From Bacillota bacterium (lineage in GTDB: Bacteria > Bacillota > Dethiobacteria > DTU022), in assembly GCA_029782095.1 (NCBI GenBank), contig JAKOVL010000045.1, positions 1 to 50,439 of the forward strand: a stretch of 50,439 nt of DNA, in the 5' to 3' direction. The notes below the pieces were generated by a model. The model had not been told where the DNA came from. It searched no databases and was given only the letters and a program-made list of their open reading frames with translations. The translations under genes were made by a program, and so were the position numbers. Position 1 is the first letter of the stretch. Every line of letters begins with the position of its first letter. Shown piece by piece: positions 43,295 through 50,439 of this stretch.

Positions 43295-44933
43295 TATCCT
43301 GGCCGTAGTGGTGCTGTGCGGCCTGGCCGCGGTCTATCTCTCCCAGGGGCTGACCTGGCGGGACCTGCTGCCCTTTAAGCTGCCCCTTGCCCACGGTGTT
43401 GCTGCAGAGATGGCGGTAGGAAGCTACGGCGTCAGTGCCGCTCACCCCCTGGCCGTAGCAGCCGGGCTGGAGATCATGGAAAAGGGCGGCAACGCCGTGG
43501 ATGCAGCTGTGGCCGTTTCCTACGTTTTAGCCGTGGTCGAACCCTACGCTTCCGGAATTGGCGGCGGCGGCGCTGCTTTGGTATTCCCTGCGGGCAGCCA
43601 GCGCCCGCAGGTGTATGACTACCGCGAAACTGCCCCCATGTCGGGGCGCTTGCCTGCCAGTTTTGCCGGAGTGCCCGGTTTTGTGGCGGGAATGGACCTG
43701 CTGCACCGCGAGCACGGACGCCTGCCGTTGGAAGATATTCTTGAGCCCGCCCTTCGCCTGGCCGAAGAAGGATTTGCCGCCAACCAATCCTTAAGCAGCC
43801 GCCTTGAAGAAAACCGTTATTACCTGCCGGTGCACTCCCTGCCGCATTTTTACCCGGACGGAAACCCGGTGCGCCCTGGGGAAATAGTGCGCCAACCTGA
43901 GCTGGCGTCGACTATTCGAGCCATTCGGGACGGCGGTCCCGACGCCTTTTATCGCGGCCACATTGCTGCCAATATTGTAGCTAAATCCGGCGGGCTGTCC
44001 CTTGAAGATTTGGAAAGCTACACGGTAAGCAAAAGAGTTCCGGTATCCGCCCATTTTGGCGACTACCGCGTCTATTCCGCCCCGGCGCCCATGGGCGGAT
44101 TGACCCTGCTGCAAATCCTGCAGATGGCCGAAATCCTGCAGCTGCAGCGCTGCCAGCCCGAAAGCGCAGACTATATCGACCTGTTAACCAACATTATCAA
44201 GCGTGCCTATTACGATCGCCGGGAAAATATCGGCGATCCCGAGTATATCTACGTCCCGGTGGAAAAGTTGGTCAGCAGGGAATATGCCCGCCAGATGGCC
44301 CTAGAGATTTCTGCCGATCGCTTTGGCGGCCGCCTTGACGATTTTGTCATCGAAGACACCCCGGCAGACCTGGAAAACCACGACAACACCACCCACTTTG
44401 TCGTCGTGGATAAAGAGGGGACCATGGTTTCGGCCACTAATACCATCAGCCAGTTTTTTGGGGCAGGGATTTACGTGGACGGGTTCTTTTTAAATAACCA
44501 GCTCAAAAACTTTAGCACCACTGCCGGGTCTCCCAACCTGATTGAGCCGGGCAAGCGAGCCCGCAGCTATATATCTCCAACCATACTGGCCAGGGAAGGC
44601 CGCCCCGTCCTCGGCATAGGTACCCCGGGGGGGGGCAAGATCCCCATGGCCATGGCCCAGGTCATTATGCAACTGGTCGGCTTCGGGCACTCCCTGGAGG
44701 AAGCGATTGCTGCACCCCGCTATTTTTTGGAAGGAAGCAGCGTCATCTACCTGGAGCACGACCTCCCTGCCGCTGAGAAGGAAGAACTGCGGGACCGGGG
44801 CTATACTGTGATTATCTATAATGCCCCCATGGCCTACGGCGGACTTTACGCCATCCAGATCGACTACGAAAACGATCGCATCTATGCTGTGGCCGATCCC
44901 CGCCGCAGCGGCGCCGCCGCCATCCGCAACTAA
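43263..44933 (+). CDS. ggt: Gamma-glutamyltransferase (CapD/GGT type)
   Basis: About 556 residues with an N-terminal membrane anchor (about residues 9-27). GGT blocks: G-G-N-A-V-D-A-A-V-A near residue 76, G-I-G-G-G-G-A near 98, the catalytic threonine in D-N-T-T-H-F-V-V-V near 377, and G-T-P-G-G-G-K near 456. Such enzymes self-cleave at the threonine and transfer or cut gamma-glutamyl bonds; CapD anchors the poly-gamma-glutamate capsule to the wall. Its place after pgsA supports that. I chose TTG at 43263, eight bases after AAGGGGGG; a TTG at 43257 is closer. Confidence 0.9.
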   Translation: MRTRARRIFNSILAVVVLCGLAAVYLSQGLTWRDLLPFKLPLAHGVAAEMAVGSYGVSAAHPLAVAAGLEIMEKGGNAVDAAVAVSYVLAVVEPYASGIGGGGAALVFPAGSQRPQVYDYRETAPMSGRLPASFAGVPGFVAGMDLLHREHGRLPLEDILEPALRLAEEGFAANQSLSSRLEENRYYLPVHSLPHFYPDGNPVRPGEIVRQPELASTIRAIRDGGPDAFYRGHIAANIVAKSGGLSLEDLESYTVSKRVPVSAHFGDYRVYSAPAPMGGLTLLQILQMAEILQLQRCQPESADYIDLLTNIIKRAYYDRRENIGDPEYIYVPVEKLVSREYARQMALEISADRFGGRLDDFVIEDTPADLENHDNTTHFVVVDKEGTMVSATNTISQFFGAGIYVDGFFLNNQLKNFSTTAGSPNLIEPGKRARSYISPTILAREGRPVLGIGTPGGGKIPMAMAQVIMQLVGFGHSLEEAIAAPRYFLEGSSVIYLEHDLPAAEKEELRDRGYTVIIYNAPMAYGGLYAIQIDYENDRIYAVADPRRSGAAAIRN

Positions 44934-44960
44934 GAAGCACGGAGAGGTTTTTATAACAGG

Positions 44961-45065
44961 GGCTGCAAGGGGAGGGAGCCGTTAACTTGCCTGTTTCCTG
45001 TATCTACGGGTGCGCTGGCGGCAGTTCCCTCTCCCCTGGTGAGAGAGGGTTAGGGAGAGAGAGAA
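44961..45065. repeat. Composite repeat element, copy 3 (inverted, diverged)
   Basis: A partial class A arm (GGCTGCAAGGGGAGGGAGCC), the middle (GTTAACTTGCCTGTTTCC then TGTATCTACGGG), and a class B hairpin at 45024-45065. The order matches copy 2; the class A half is eroded. Confidence 0.6.
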
Positions 45066-45072
45066 AAATGGA

Positions 45073-46204
45073 TGAAGCATACCAAAACTAGACGTGCCTG
45101 GCACGTCTAGTTCTGGCAATTATCGTTACAGCCGGGCCGATCGGAGGCTTTGCTGCGCCGGAAGAGAGCTCTTTTCTCATTATTGAAGAAGCACTGCCCT
45201 TGCCGCAAAAAATTGCCCCTTCATTAAAGGAAAGTCTTGCTGAAGAAGATTATGTAGAAGCCCTGGTCAAACTGACCCAACAGGTCGATACGGAAAAAGT
45301 GGCCCGGGCTGAACTGAAAAATGCACCTACCCTGCACCAGGGGCGAACACTGGCGCGGGCGGCTGTGGTGGACAGGCTTCGTAAAAACGCCTCTGCCAGC
45401 CAGGCGGGCATCCTGCGCTACCTGGAGCAGGAGCAAAGGAAGGGCAACGTTCTGGAATATGAAAGCTTTTATATTGTCAACCTCGTCTATGTCAAGGCCA
45501 CTGCCGCGGTAATCGAGCAGCTGGCCCGCCGCGCTGATGTAAAAATGATTATGCCCAATGAAATTATTGAGCTTGACTTGCCCGAGGCTGCTACACCCGC
45601 AGAGGAAACCCCCACAACCGTGGAGTGGGGTGTTTCCAAAATCAAGGCGCCTGACGTCTGGGACCTGGGTTATACCGGGACCGGTGTGGTGGTGGGAATT
45701 ATCGATACGGGCGTGGCCTGGGAGCATGAAGCGCTCAAAGAAAAGTGGCGCGGCTACAACCCCGCCGCGCCAGGCAATCCCAATGCGGACTATAACTGGT
45801 TCGATGCCGTTAACGGAGCTCCGCTGCCGGTTGATATAGACGGCCACGGCACCCATGTGACCGGTACGGTTGTCGGCGGTCCCGTTAAGATTAAGGACGA
45901 TCATGGGGACGATCAGATCGTGGAGATCGGGGTGGCACCGGGGGCCCGCTGGATTGCCGCCAACGTTTTTACGATAAACTCAAACGGAAAACTGGGTGCG
46001 TACCCTGCTGATATCATCGCGGGAGCCCAGTTCATGCTGGCGCCGACCGATGCCAATGGGGACAACCCCCGTCCCGACCTGGCTCCCGATATTATCAACA
46101 ACTCCTGGGGCGGCGGATCCGGGCTTGACGAATGGTTCAGACCGCTGGTGCAGGCCATGTCAGCGGGGTGGCGGCCCTGGTGCTTTCCGCCAACCCCGAT
46201 TTAA
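45073..46204 (+). pseudogene. Subtilisin-family (S8) protease, 5' part, disrupted
   Basis: From the probable signal-peptide start (M-K-H-T-K-T-R-R, ATG at 45073) through a propeptide and the first half of an S8 domain. Catalytic Asp is in G-I-I-D-T-G-V and His in D-G-H-G-T-H-V-T-G; N-N-S-W-G-G near 46097 is also typical. The signal-peptide frame breaks at a 27-base palindrome (45086-45112); the following hydrophobic stretch L-V-L-A-I-I-V-T-A is in the frame of the protease. After V-Q-A (46155) the frame changes. An internal TTG at 45200 gives the longest simple reading frame. Relatives are bacillopeptidase F-like proteases. Confidence 0.75.
45086..45112. repeat. Perfect 27-base palindrome
   Basis: AACTAGACGTGCC, one central T, GGCACGTCTAGTT: 13 bases on each side match perfectly. 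It sits in the signal-peptide region of the S8 protease pseudogene and coincides with a change of frame. Confidence 0.85.
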
Positions 46205-47736
46205 GCCCGGAGGAGCTGGTGCAAATTTTAAAGGACACCGCGGTGCCGCTGACAGACGCAGCTGACTACCCCGATACCCCCAATTACGGCTATGGCTACG
46301 GCCTGGTTGACGCCCTGGCCGCTGTGCTAAGAGCCAGGGGCGGGACGATCACGGGCCGGGTGCTGGCCCCGGGCGCGGATGAAGAGACACCGGAAATACT
46401 GCACCAGCAAGAAGTAACTTTTCTGTACCAGGGTTACACATTTCCCCTGGAAGTAACCGTAGAGGACAACCTGGCCGTGGCTTCAGTAAAAGCCCAGGTC
46501 CGGCCGGCCGGTTCAGACCAGTGGAAAGATGTGCCCATGTATTTATATGCCGGCGATCACCGCAGCGGGGATTACTGGGGGCAGGTGCCGTGGGATTCCG
46601 TAACCGAACCAGGCCTGGAATATAAGTTTATCGCTGAAGATGCCGCGGGAAACCGGTCCGAATCGCCCCTCTACGAGGTGGAGGTGCAGCTTGGCGTCAC
46701 AACAGGCTGGAGCGAAGATTTCTCCGCTGAACCCCTCTTTTGGGAATGGGACGGCGACTGGCAATGGGGCGTTCCCACCGTCGGCCCGGCGCCGCAGTCT
46801 GGCGGCAAGCTCATGGCCACCGACCTGGACGGGAATTACACCGATGGTATGGTTAGCAATCTTTGGGCTCCGCCCCTGGATTTGCGCGGCGCCACCGCGC
46901 CAGTGCTGCGCCTGGATCACTGGTATCAAACCGAGCCGGATAATGACGTTTGCCTGGTGATGATATCCACCGATTACGGGGAGAGCCGGCTTTATGCTCC
47001 ATTTACCGGCGACAGCGGGGGCTGGCGAACCGAGTACTTAAACCTTCAACCTTACATCGTCTCAAACGAGATCTATCTACGCTTTGTATTAGTGTCCGAT
47101 GAAGCTACAAATTACCCGGGGTGGTATATTGATCGTGTCTCTTTGGTTGAAATAGGGATAACCGGGGAAAACCTTTTCGAACACGATGACTTCCTGGAGC
47201 AAATAGAAAAAGCAGCAGATCCTGGCCGAGTCATCGAGCTGAAAATTCCTTTCCGGCAGCCGCCTCAAGGTCCTGAGCCCCTGATCCAGCCCTTTGATGA
47301 TCCTGTAAAATTGTTGCCTGTACCAGCAGAGCTGGTTATTGAGCCGACAGGCCTCACCGCGGCCAATAATCCTGTTGACGGCAGATTTAGCATCCGCCAC
47401 CCCGGCAGCGCCGGTGAAGTGCTGACCCTGCGCATCAATGCGCCGGGCTACCTGCCTGCAGTACGTACCTTTACCCTGGATGAACTGGAAACAGTTGATT
47501 TGGAGGATGTCATCCTGGTGACGGAGGCAGATTCTGGTGACGTGGATCAAAGCGGCGGCGTGGATGTGGGTGATGCTATCCTTGTCCTGCGGCAAATTGT
47601 CGGCCTGGTCAATTTAACCCCATCCCAGTGGCAGAGAGCCGACGTGAACCTGGATGGAACTGTTGATGTGGCCGATGCTATTTTGATCATGCGCTTTATT
47701 GTTGGACTGGTTCCTTCTTTGCCTGTTGATGGATAG
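46132..47736 (+). pseudogene. Subtilisin-family protease, 3' part with dockerin repeats
   Basis: Reads on from H-V-S-G-V-A-A-L-V-L-S-A, the residues that normally follow the catalytic G-T-S-M-A-A-P. About 100 residues with the oxyanion Asn and catalytic Ser are missing between the two parts, so the product cannot be an active protease. Downstream lie an Ig/regulatory-like region, a MAM-like block (W-S-E-D-F-S-A-E-P near residue 200, L-M-A-T-D-L-D-G-N-Y near 224), a carboxypeptidase-regulatory-like stretch and two type I dockerin repeats near residues 468-525 (D-V-D-Q-S-G-G-V-D-V-G-D-A and D-V-N-L-D-G-T-V-D-V-A-D-A). The C-terminal part keeps an open frame. Confidence 0.75.
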
Positions 47737-47764
47737 AAAACAACACCTTGACTTTGGATAGCCT

Positions 47765-47795
47765 AAAACCCCTGCTATACAGGTAGGGGTTTTTT
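47765..47795 (+). terminator. Rho-independent terminator after the protease pseudogene
   Basis: AAAACCCCTGC arm, seven-base loop, GTAGGGGTTTT arm with one G-U pair, then T residues. The rest of the 315-base gap to 48051 is AT-rich and holds one further hairpin. Confidence 0.85.
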
Positions 47796-47973
47796 CTTGG
47801 GTAGAGTTTTCTAGAAAAACGGCGGATTTTCTCTGCCGAAATACTCCATCCCGGCTGCATGTTACAGCAGGATTAATTTCCCGGGAAATGTCATGCTGTT
47901 AATTTTATGTAATTCGACTTCCTTAGAGGATTTTCAACATGGTTATAGAAATATTTTAGTGCAATTTCCTTAT

Positions 47974-48013
47974 GGCCCAGACTATTAAATCATGCCCGAC
48001 TGGGCCGGTTTTT
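47974..48013 (+). terminator. Hairpin with U-tract upstream of the cell-wall hydrolase
   Basis: GGCCCAG (47974-47980) pairs with CTGGGCC (48000-48006), 19-base loop, then GGTTTTTA. It could be a terminator or a leader attenuator for the gene starting at 48052. Confidence 0.4.
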
Positions 48014-48051
48014 ATAGTTAGATAGAGAATACATATCAGGGAGAGAAAGCA

Positions 48052-50439
48052 ATGATTAGGGATCCGGGAGGAAGCCTCCATGTCCCCACCGAGCGGGAGC
48101 ACAGCCGGAATAGCGATAATCGGTATTCTTCCCCTTTTCTTAAAGGGGGCTCGGAAGGGATTTTAAAAGTAATTAGACATTTATCGCTGGCCATGCTAAA
48201 CCATTTTTTAATGACTGGACTTTTATTTTGCTTCCTTGCTTGCGGCTTCAGCCAGCCAGCAATGGCGCAGCCCTCCAGGCGGAATCATGTAGACAGCACC
48301 GCCCCGGAAATCATTAGCTTCAGCATCAATCACCAGGACGCCGTCACCGATATCCACGAAGTAAAACTTCAGTTGGAAGCCACAGATAATTACACCGCTC
48401 CCGGGCAGCTGCAGGTGCGCTTTTCCAATGATGGCGTGGAATGGAGCGATTGGCAGTCTTATCGCACCGACTGGGAGTGGAACCTTACCGGCGGAGATGG
48501 GATCAAACAGGTTTACGTGGAGGTACAGGATCAGGCTGGAAACACTGCTATGGCAGTGGCCTCCATACGCGTCTATGTACCGGTCTCGGGTATTGCCCTG
48601 GATCGCGAATATTTTATCCTGGAAGTTGGCGGTGCGCCGGTTAAACTTGGAGCGTCACTGTTTCCTGAACATGCTTCGTTCCAGGAAATAATCTGGAGCA
48701 GCGCCGATCCCTCCGTGGCTGTAGTGGACCAGGGCTGGGTCACCCCTGTGGGTGTCGGCGAAACCACAGTTACCGTTACTGCGGTTGAAGGCGGTTTCAC
48801 CGCCGCTTGCGTAGTCAAAGTTGTCTCCGCCATCGTTCCTTACGAAGGCCCCATACTCTATGGAGATTTGGACGGCAACGGAGAGGTGGATGCGGCTGAT
48901 GCCGTGATTATCTTAAGGTATATCGTGGGTATGGTAGACCTTGATCCGGATATGTTGGAAGCGGCCGATGTTCACCGCGACGGCTCTGTTAACGTGGCGG
49001 ATGCTGTGACGATCCTGCGCTATATTGTGGGGCTGGTCACGGAACTGCCCGTTGATCCCCAGGCAGCTCCGCCTCCACCCCCGCCCCCGCCTCCCCCGGA
49101 AATAGAGTATTACCCTCCTACCGCCAGGCTGCTTGGGGCCAGCTACCGGGTCTGGACGGTAGCGGAGGTTACCTGTTCCGATCCTTTGAATGTGCGCAGC
49201 AAGCCGGGAACAGATCAGCCCATTCTTGGCACAGTAACCAAGGGCCAGCGTTACTATGTGCGTGAAATTGCCAGAATTGAGCATCCCACCTATCCTGTGT
49301 GGTACCGGATCAACTATGAAGGAAATCCGGGGTGGATTGCCGCGAATTATACCGCAGTTGAAGACGTCCTTTACGGCCTCGATTACTGGGGTTCCGAGAT
49401 CAGGCTGGCCCCGGCCCCTGAAGGGCTCGGGCCTGGTGACTATAAAATTGACGACGAGTATAATTTTAAGCGCAAACAAGGTAGTAAATGGGTGGACACT
49501 GGCATCAACTTTTATTTCCTGGAAAAACATCCTTATGCCTTGCTCCCCCTGGATCGGCCTGCCCCCGATTTTGTAACAGATGATTTTCTTGAGGGAGCGG
49601 CATTAAAACATTGCCCTGACACAACTTTCCACGAATGTGACGACGCTTTTATTGAAGCCCAGGAAACCTGGGGCATTAACGCCCTCTATCTCATGGCCCA
49701 TGCCGCTTTGGAAAGCGCCTGGGGCACCTCTGCCATCGCCAGGGACAAAAACAACATTTTCGGTTACATGGCTTATGATGACAGCCCTTATCTCAGCGCC
49801 GCCACTTTTAAATGCCTGGATGATTGTATCATGCAGGTCAGCGGATTTATCCGCCTGGCCTATCTGAATACCAGCGGTTCCTATTACCGCGGGGCGCACC
49901 TGGTAGGCATGAACGAGTTCTATGCTACTGACCCCATGTGGGCTTTCAAAATTGCCAACATCATGCAGAGCATCATTGATTATGGCAGCTACCAGCTGGT
50001 GGAGAAAACGCCGCTTCGTGGAGTGGTTACCGCCTCCGGTGGTTTGAACCTGCGCAGCGGCCCCGGCTTGGGCTCCAGTACTATTGCCCTAATGCCTGCA
50101 GGTACAGAAGTTATAATATGGGGCAACAATGGTTCCCAGCCCGCCGATGGTATAAACTGGCTTAAGGTAACCGCTTCAGGCAAAACCGGCTGGGCTTCAG
50201 GCCAATACATAGAGCTGCTTGACCAGCCCCGGGGTGTAATATACTTCAAGGAATGGTACCGGGACGACGGCCTTTCCATTAAAGTATATCAAGAGCCGGA
50301 TCTCGGAAGTGCTGTTGTCGATTCACTTCATTTTGCCGATTCCTTTACCATTGAAAAGATGCAGGTGGAGCAGCATGGCGGCAAATACTATCTCTGGTAC
50401 CGTGTCAACTACCCCGGCAAAAGCGGCTGGGTCATCGCC
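48052..50439 (+). CDS. Multidomain glucosaminidase (cell-wall hydrolase) with BIG2, dockerin and SH3b domains, 3' partial
   Basis: At least 796 codons, open to the window edge. Order: 47-residue repeat-derived N-terminus, signal peptide (L-L-F-C-F-L-A-C-G-F then P-A-M-A-Q), Ig-like region, BIG2-like domain (I-A-L-D-R near residue 182), two dockerin repeats (D-L-D-G-N-G-E-V-D-A-A-D-A and D-V-H-R-D-G-S-V-N-V-A-D-A, about residues 273-330), a run of ten prolines, an SH3b domain (L-N-V-R-S-K-P-G), a GH73-type glucosaminidase (A-L-E-S-A-W-G-T-S with the catalytic Glu), a second SH3b (L-N-L-R-S-G-P-G) and a third starting SH3b-like unit. It should cut peptidoglycan glycans outside the cell. GGGAGAG precedes the ATG at 48052; an ATG at 48193, nearer the signal peptide, lacks a ribosome site. 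Confidence 0.88.
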   Translation, partial: MIRDPGGSLHVPTEREHSRNSDNRYSSPFLKGGSEGILKVIRHLSLAMLNHFLMTGLLFCFLACGFSQPAMAQPSRRNHVDSTAPEIISFSINHQDAVTDIHEVKLQLEATDNYTAPGQLQVRFSNDGVEWSDWQSYRTDWEWNLTGGDGIKQVYVEVQDQAGNTAMAVASIRVYVPVSGIALDREYFILEVGGAPVKLGASLFPEHASFQEIIWSSADPSVAVVDQGWVTPVGVGETTVTVTAVEGGFTAACVVKVVSAIVPYEGPILYGDLDGNGEVDAADAVIILRYIVGMVDLDPDMLEAADVHRDGSVNVADAVTILRYIVGLVTELPVDPQAAPPPPPPPPPPEIEYYPPTARLLGASYRVWTVAEVTCSDPLNVRSKPGTDQPILGTVTKGQRYYVREIARIEHPTYPVWYRINYEGNPGWIAANYTAVEDVLYGLDYWGSEIRLAPAPEGLGPGDYKIDDEYNFKRKQGSKWVDTGINFYFLEKHPYALLPLDRPAPDFVTDDFLEGAALKHCPDTTFHECDDAFIEAQETWGINALYLMAHAALESAWGTSAIARDKNNIFGYMAYDDSPYLSAATFKCLDDCIMQVSGFIRLAYLNTSGSYYRGAHLVGMNEFYATDPMWAFKIANIMQSIIDYGSYQLVEKTPLRGVVTASGGLNLRSGPGLGSSTIALMPAGTEVIIWGNNGSQPADGINWLKVTASGKTGWASGQYIELLDQPRGVIYFKEWYRDDGLSIKVYQEPDLGSAVVDSLHFADSFTIEKMQVEQHGGKYYLWYRVNYPGKSGWVIA
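48136..48170. repeat. Class C repeat in the 5' end of the hydrolase gene
   Basis: TCCCCTTTT, CTT, AAAGGGGG, CTCGGAAGGGATTTT: diverged copy of the 10798 element, in frame as S-P-F-L-K-G-G-S-E-G. Confidence 0.5.

Overview
The window reads as a chromosomal segment of a GC-rich, anaerobic, endospore-forming member of the Firmicutes (Clostridia, perhaps a Moorella/Peptococcaceae/Syntrophomonadales-type lineage; inference). The main grounds are gene order (mreBCD-mrdA-rodA, spoIVFA-spoIVFB, radical SAM-DUF2344-rng-rplU-rpmA-obg-nadD-yqeK-LCP-rsfS), a T-box in front of leuS, a PPi-type phosphofructokinase, group I ECF transporter genes and Asp23. No phage, CRISPR array or transposase was seen.

Layout. 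0.2-3.3 kb: apbE, a Gx-type membrane protein, maf, radC. 3.4-10.7 kb: cell-shape/elongasome operon mreBCD-pbp2-rodA, then a SpoIVFA-like M23 protein and a SpoIVFB-like site-2 protease. 11-15.2 kb: radical SAM protein, DUF2344 protein, RNase G. 15.2-21 kb: remnant of a nucleotidyltransferase, rplU, rpmA, obg, nadD, an RRM protein, yqeK, a degenerate LCP protein, rsfS. 21.4-25.2 kb: a ThiF-like E1 enzyme and leuS. 25.4-28 kb: Asp23, a ComEA-like protein, and ahcY on the minus strand. 28.3-34.3 kb: pdp, deoC, a UPF0182 membrane protein, rnhA. 34.5-39.4 kb: PPi-PFK and, on the minus strand, an ECF transporter (S, A1, A2, T). 39.5-44.9 kb: histidine-kinase remnant, then pgsB-pgsC-pgsA-ggt for poly-gamma-glutamate. 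45-50.4 kb: a broken subtilisin-family protease and a large partial cell-wall hydrolase, both carrying type I dockerin repeats.

The most unusual object is the leuS leader. It is a complete T-box riboswitch (specifier CTC, UGGU bulge, terminator and antiterminator) with an intact tRNA-Ala(GGC) gene, including encoded CCA, where the Stem III hairpin normally lies. One transcript would therefore be both a tRNA precursor and a tRNA-Leu sensor. I know of no described precedent.

A second theme is a dense family of C/G-rich dispersed repeats from 21 kb onward: a hairpin followed by a third purine arm, in at least fifteen copies. Some are joined into a roughly 110-130 bp composite element in three copies. 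One copy supplies the C-terminus of PgsB, and a related element supplies the N-terminus of the last gene. Several genes look decayed or altered at key residues: EcfA2, the LCP protein, PgsA and the S8 protease.
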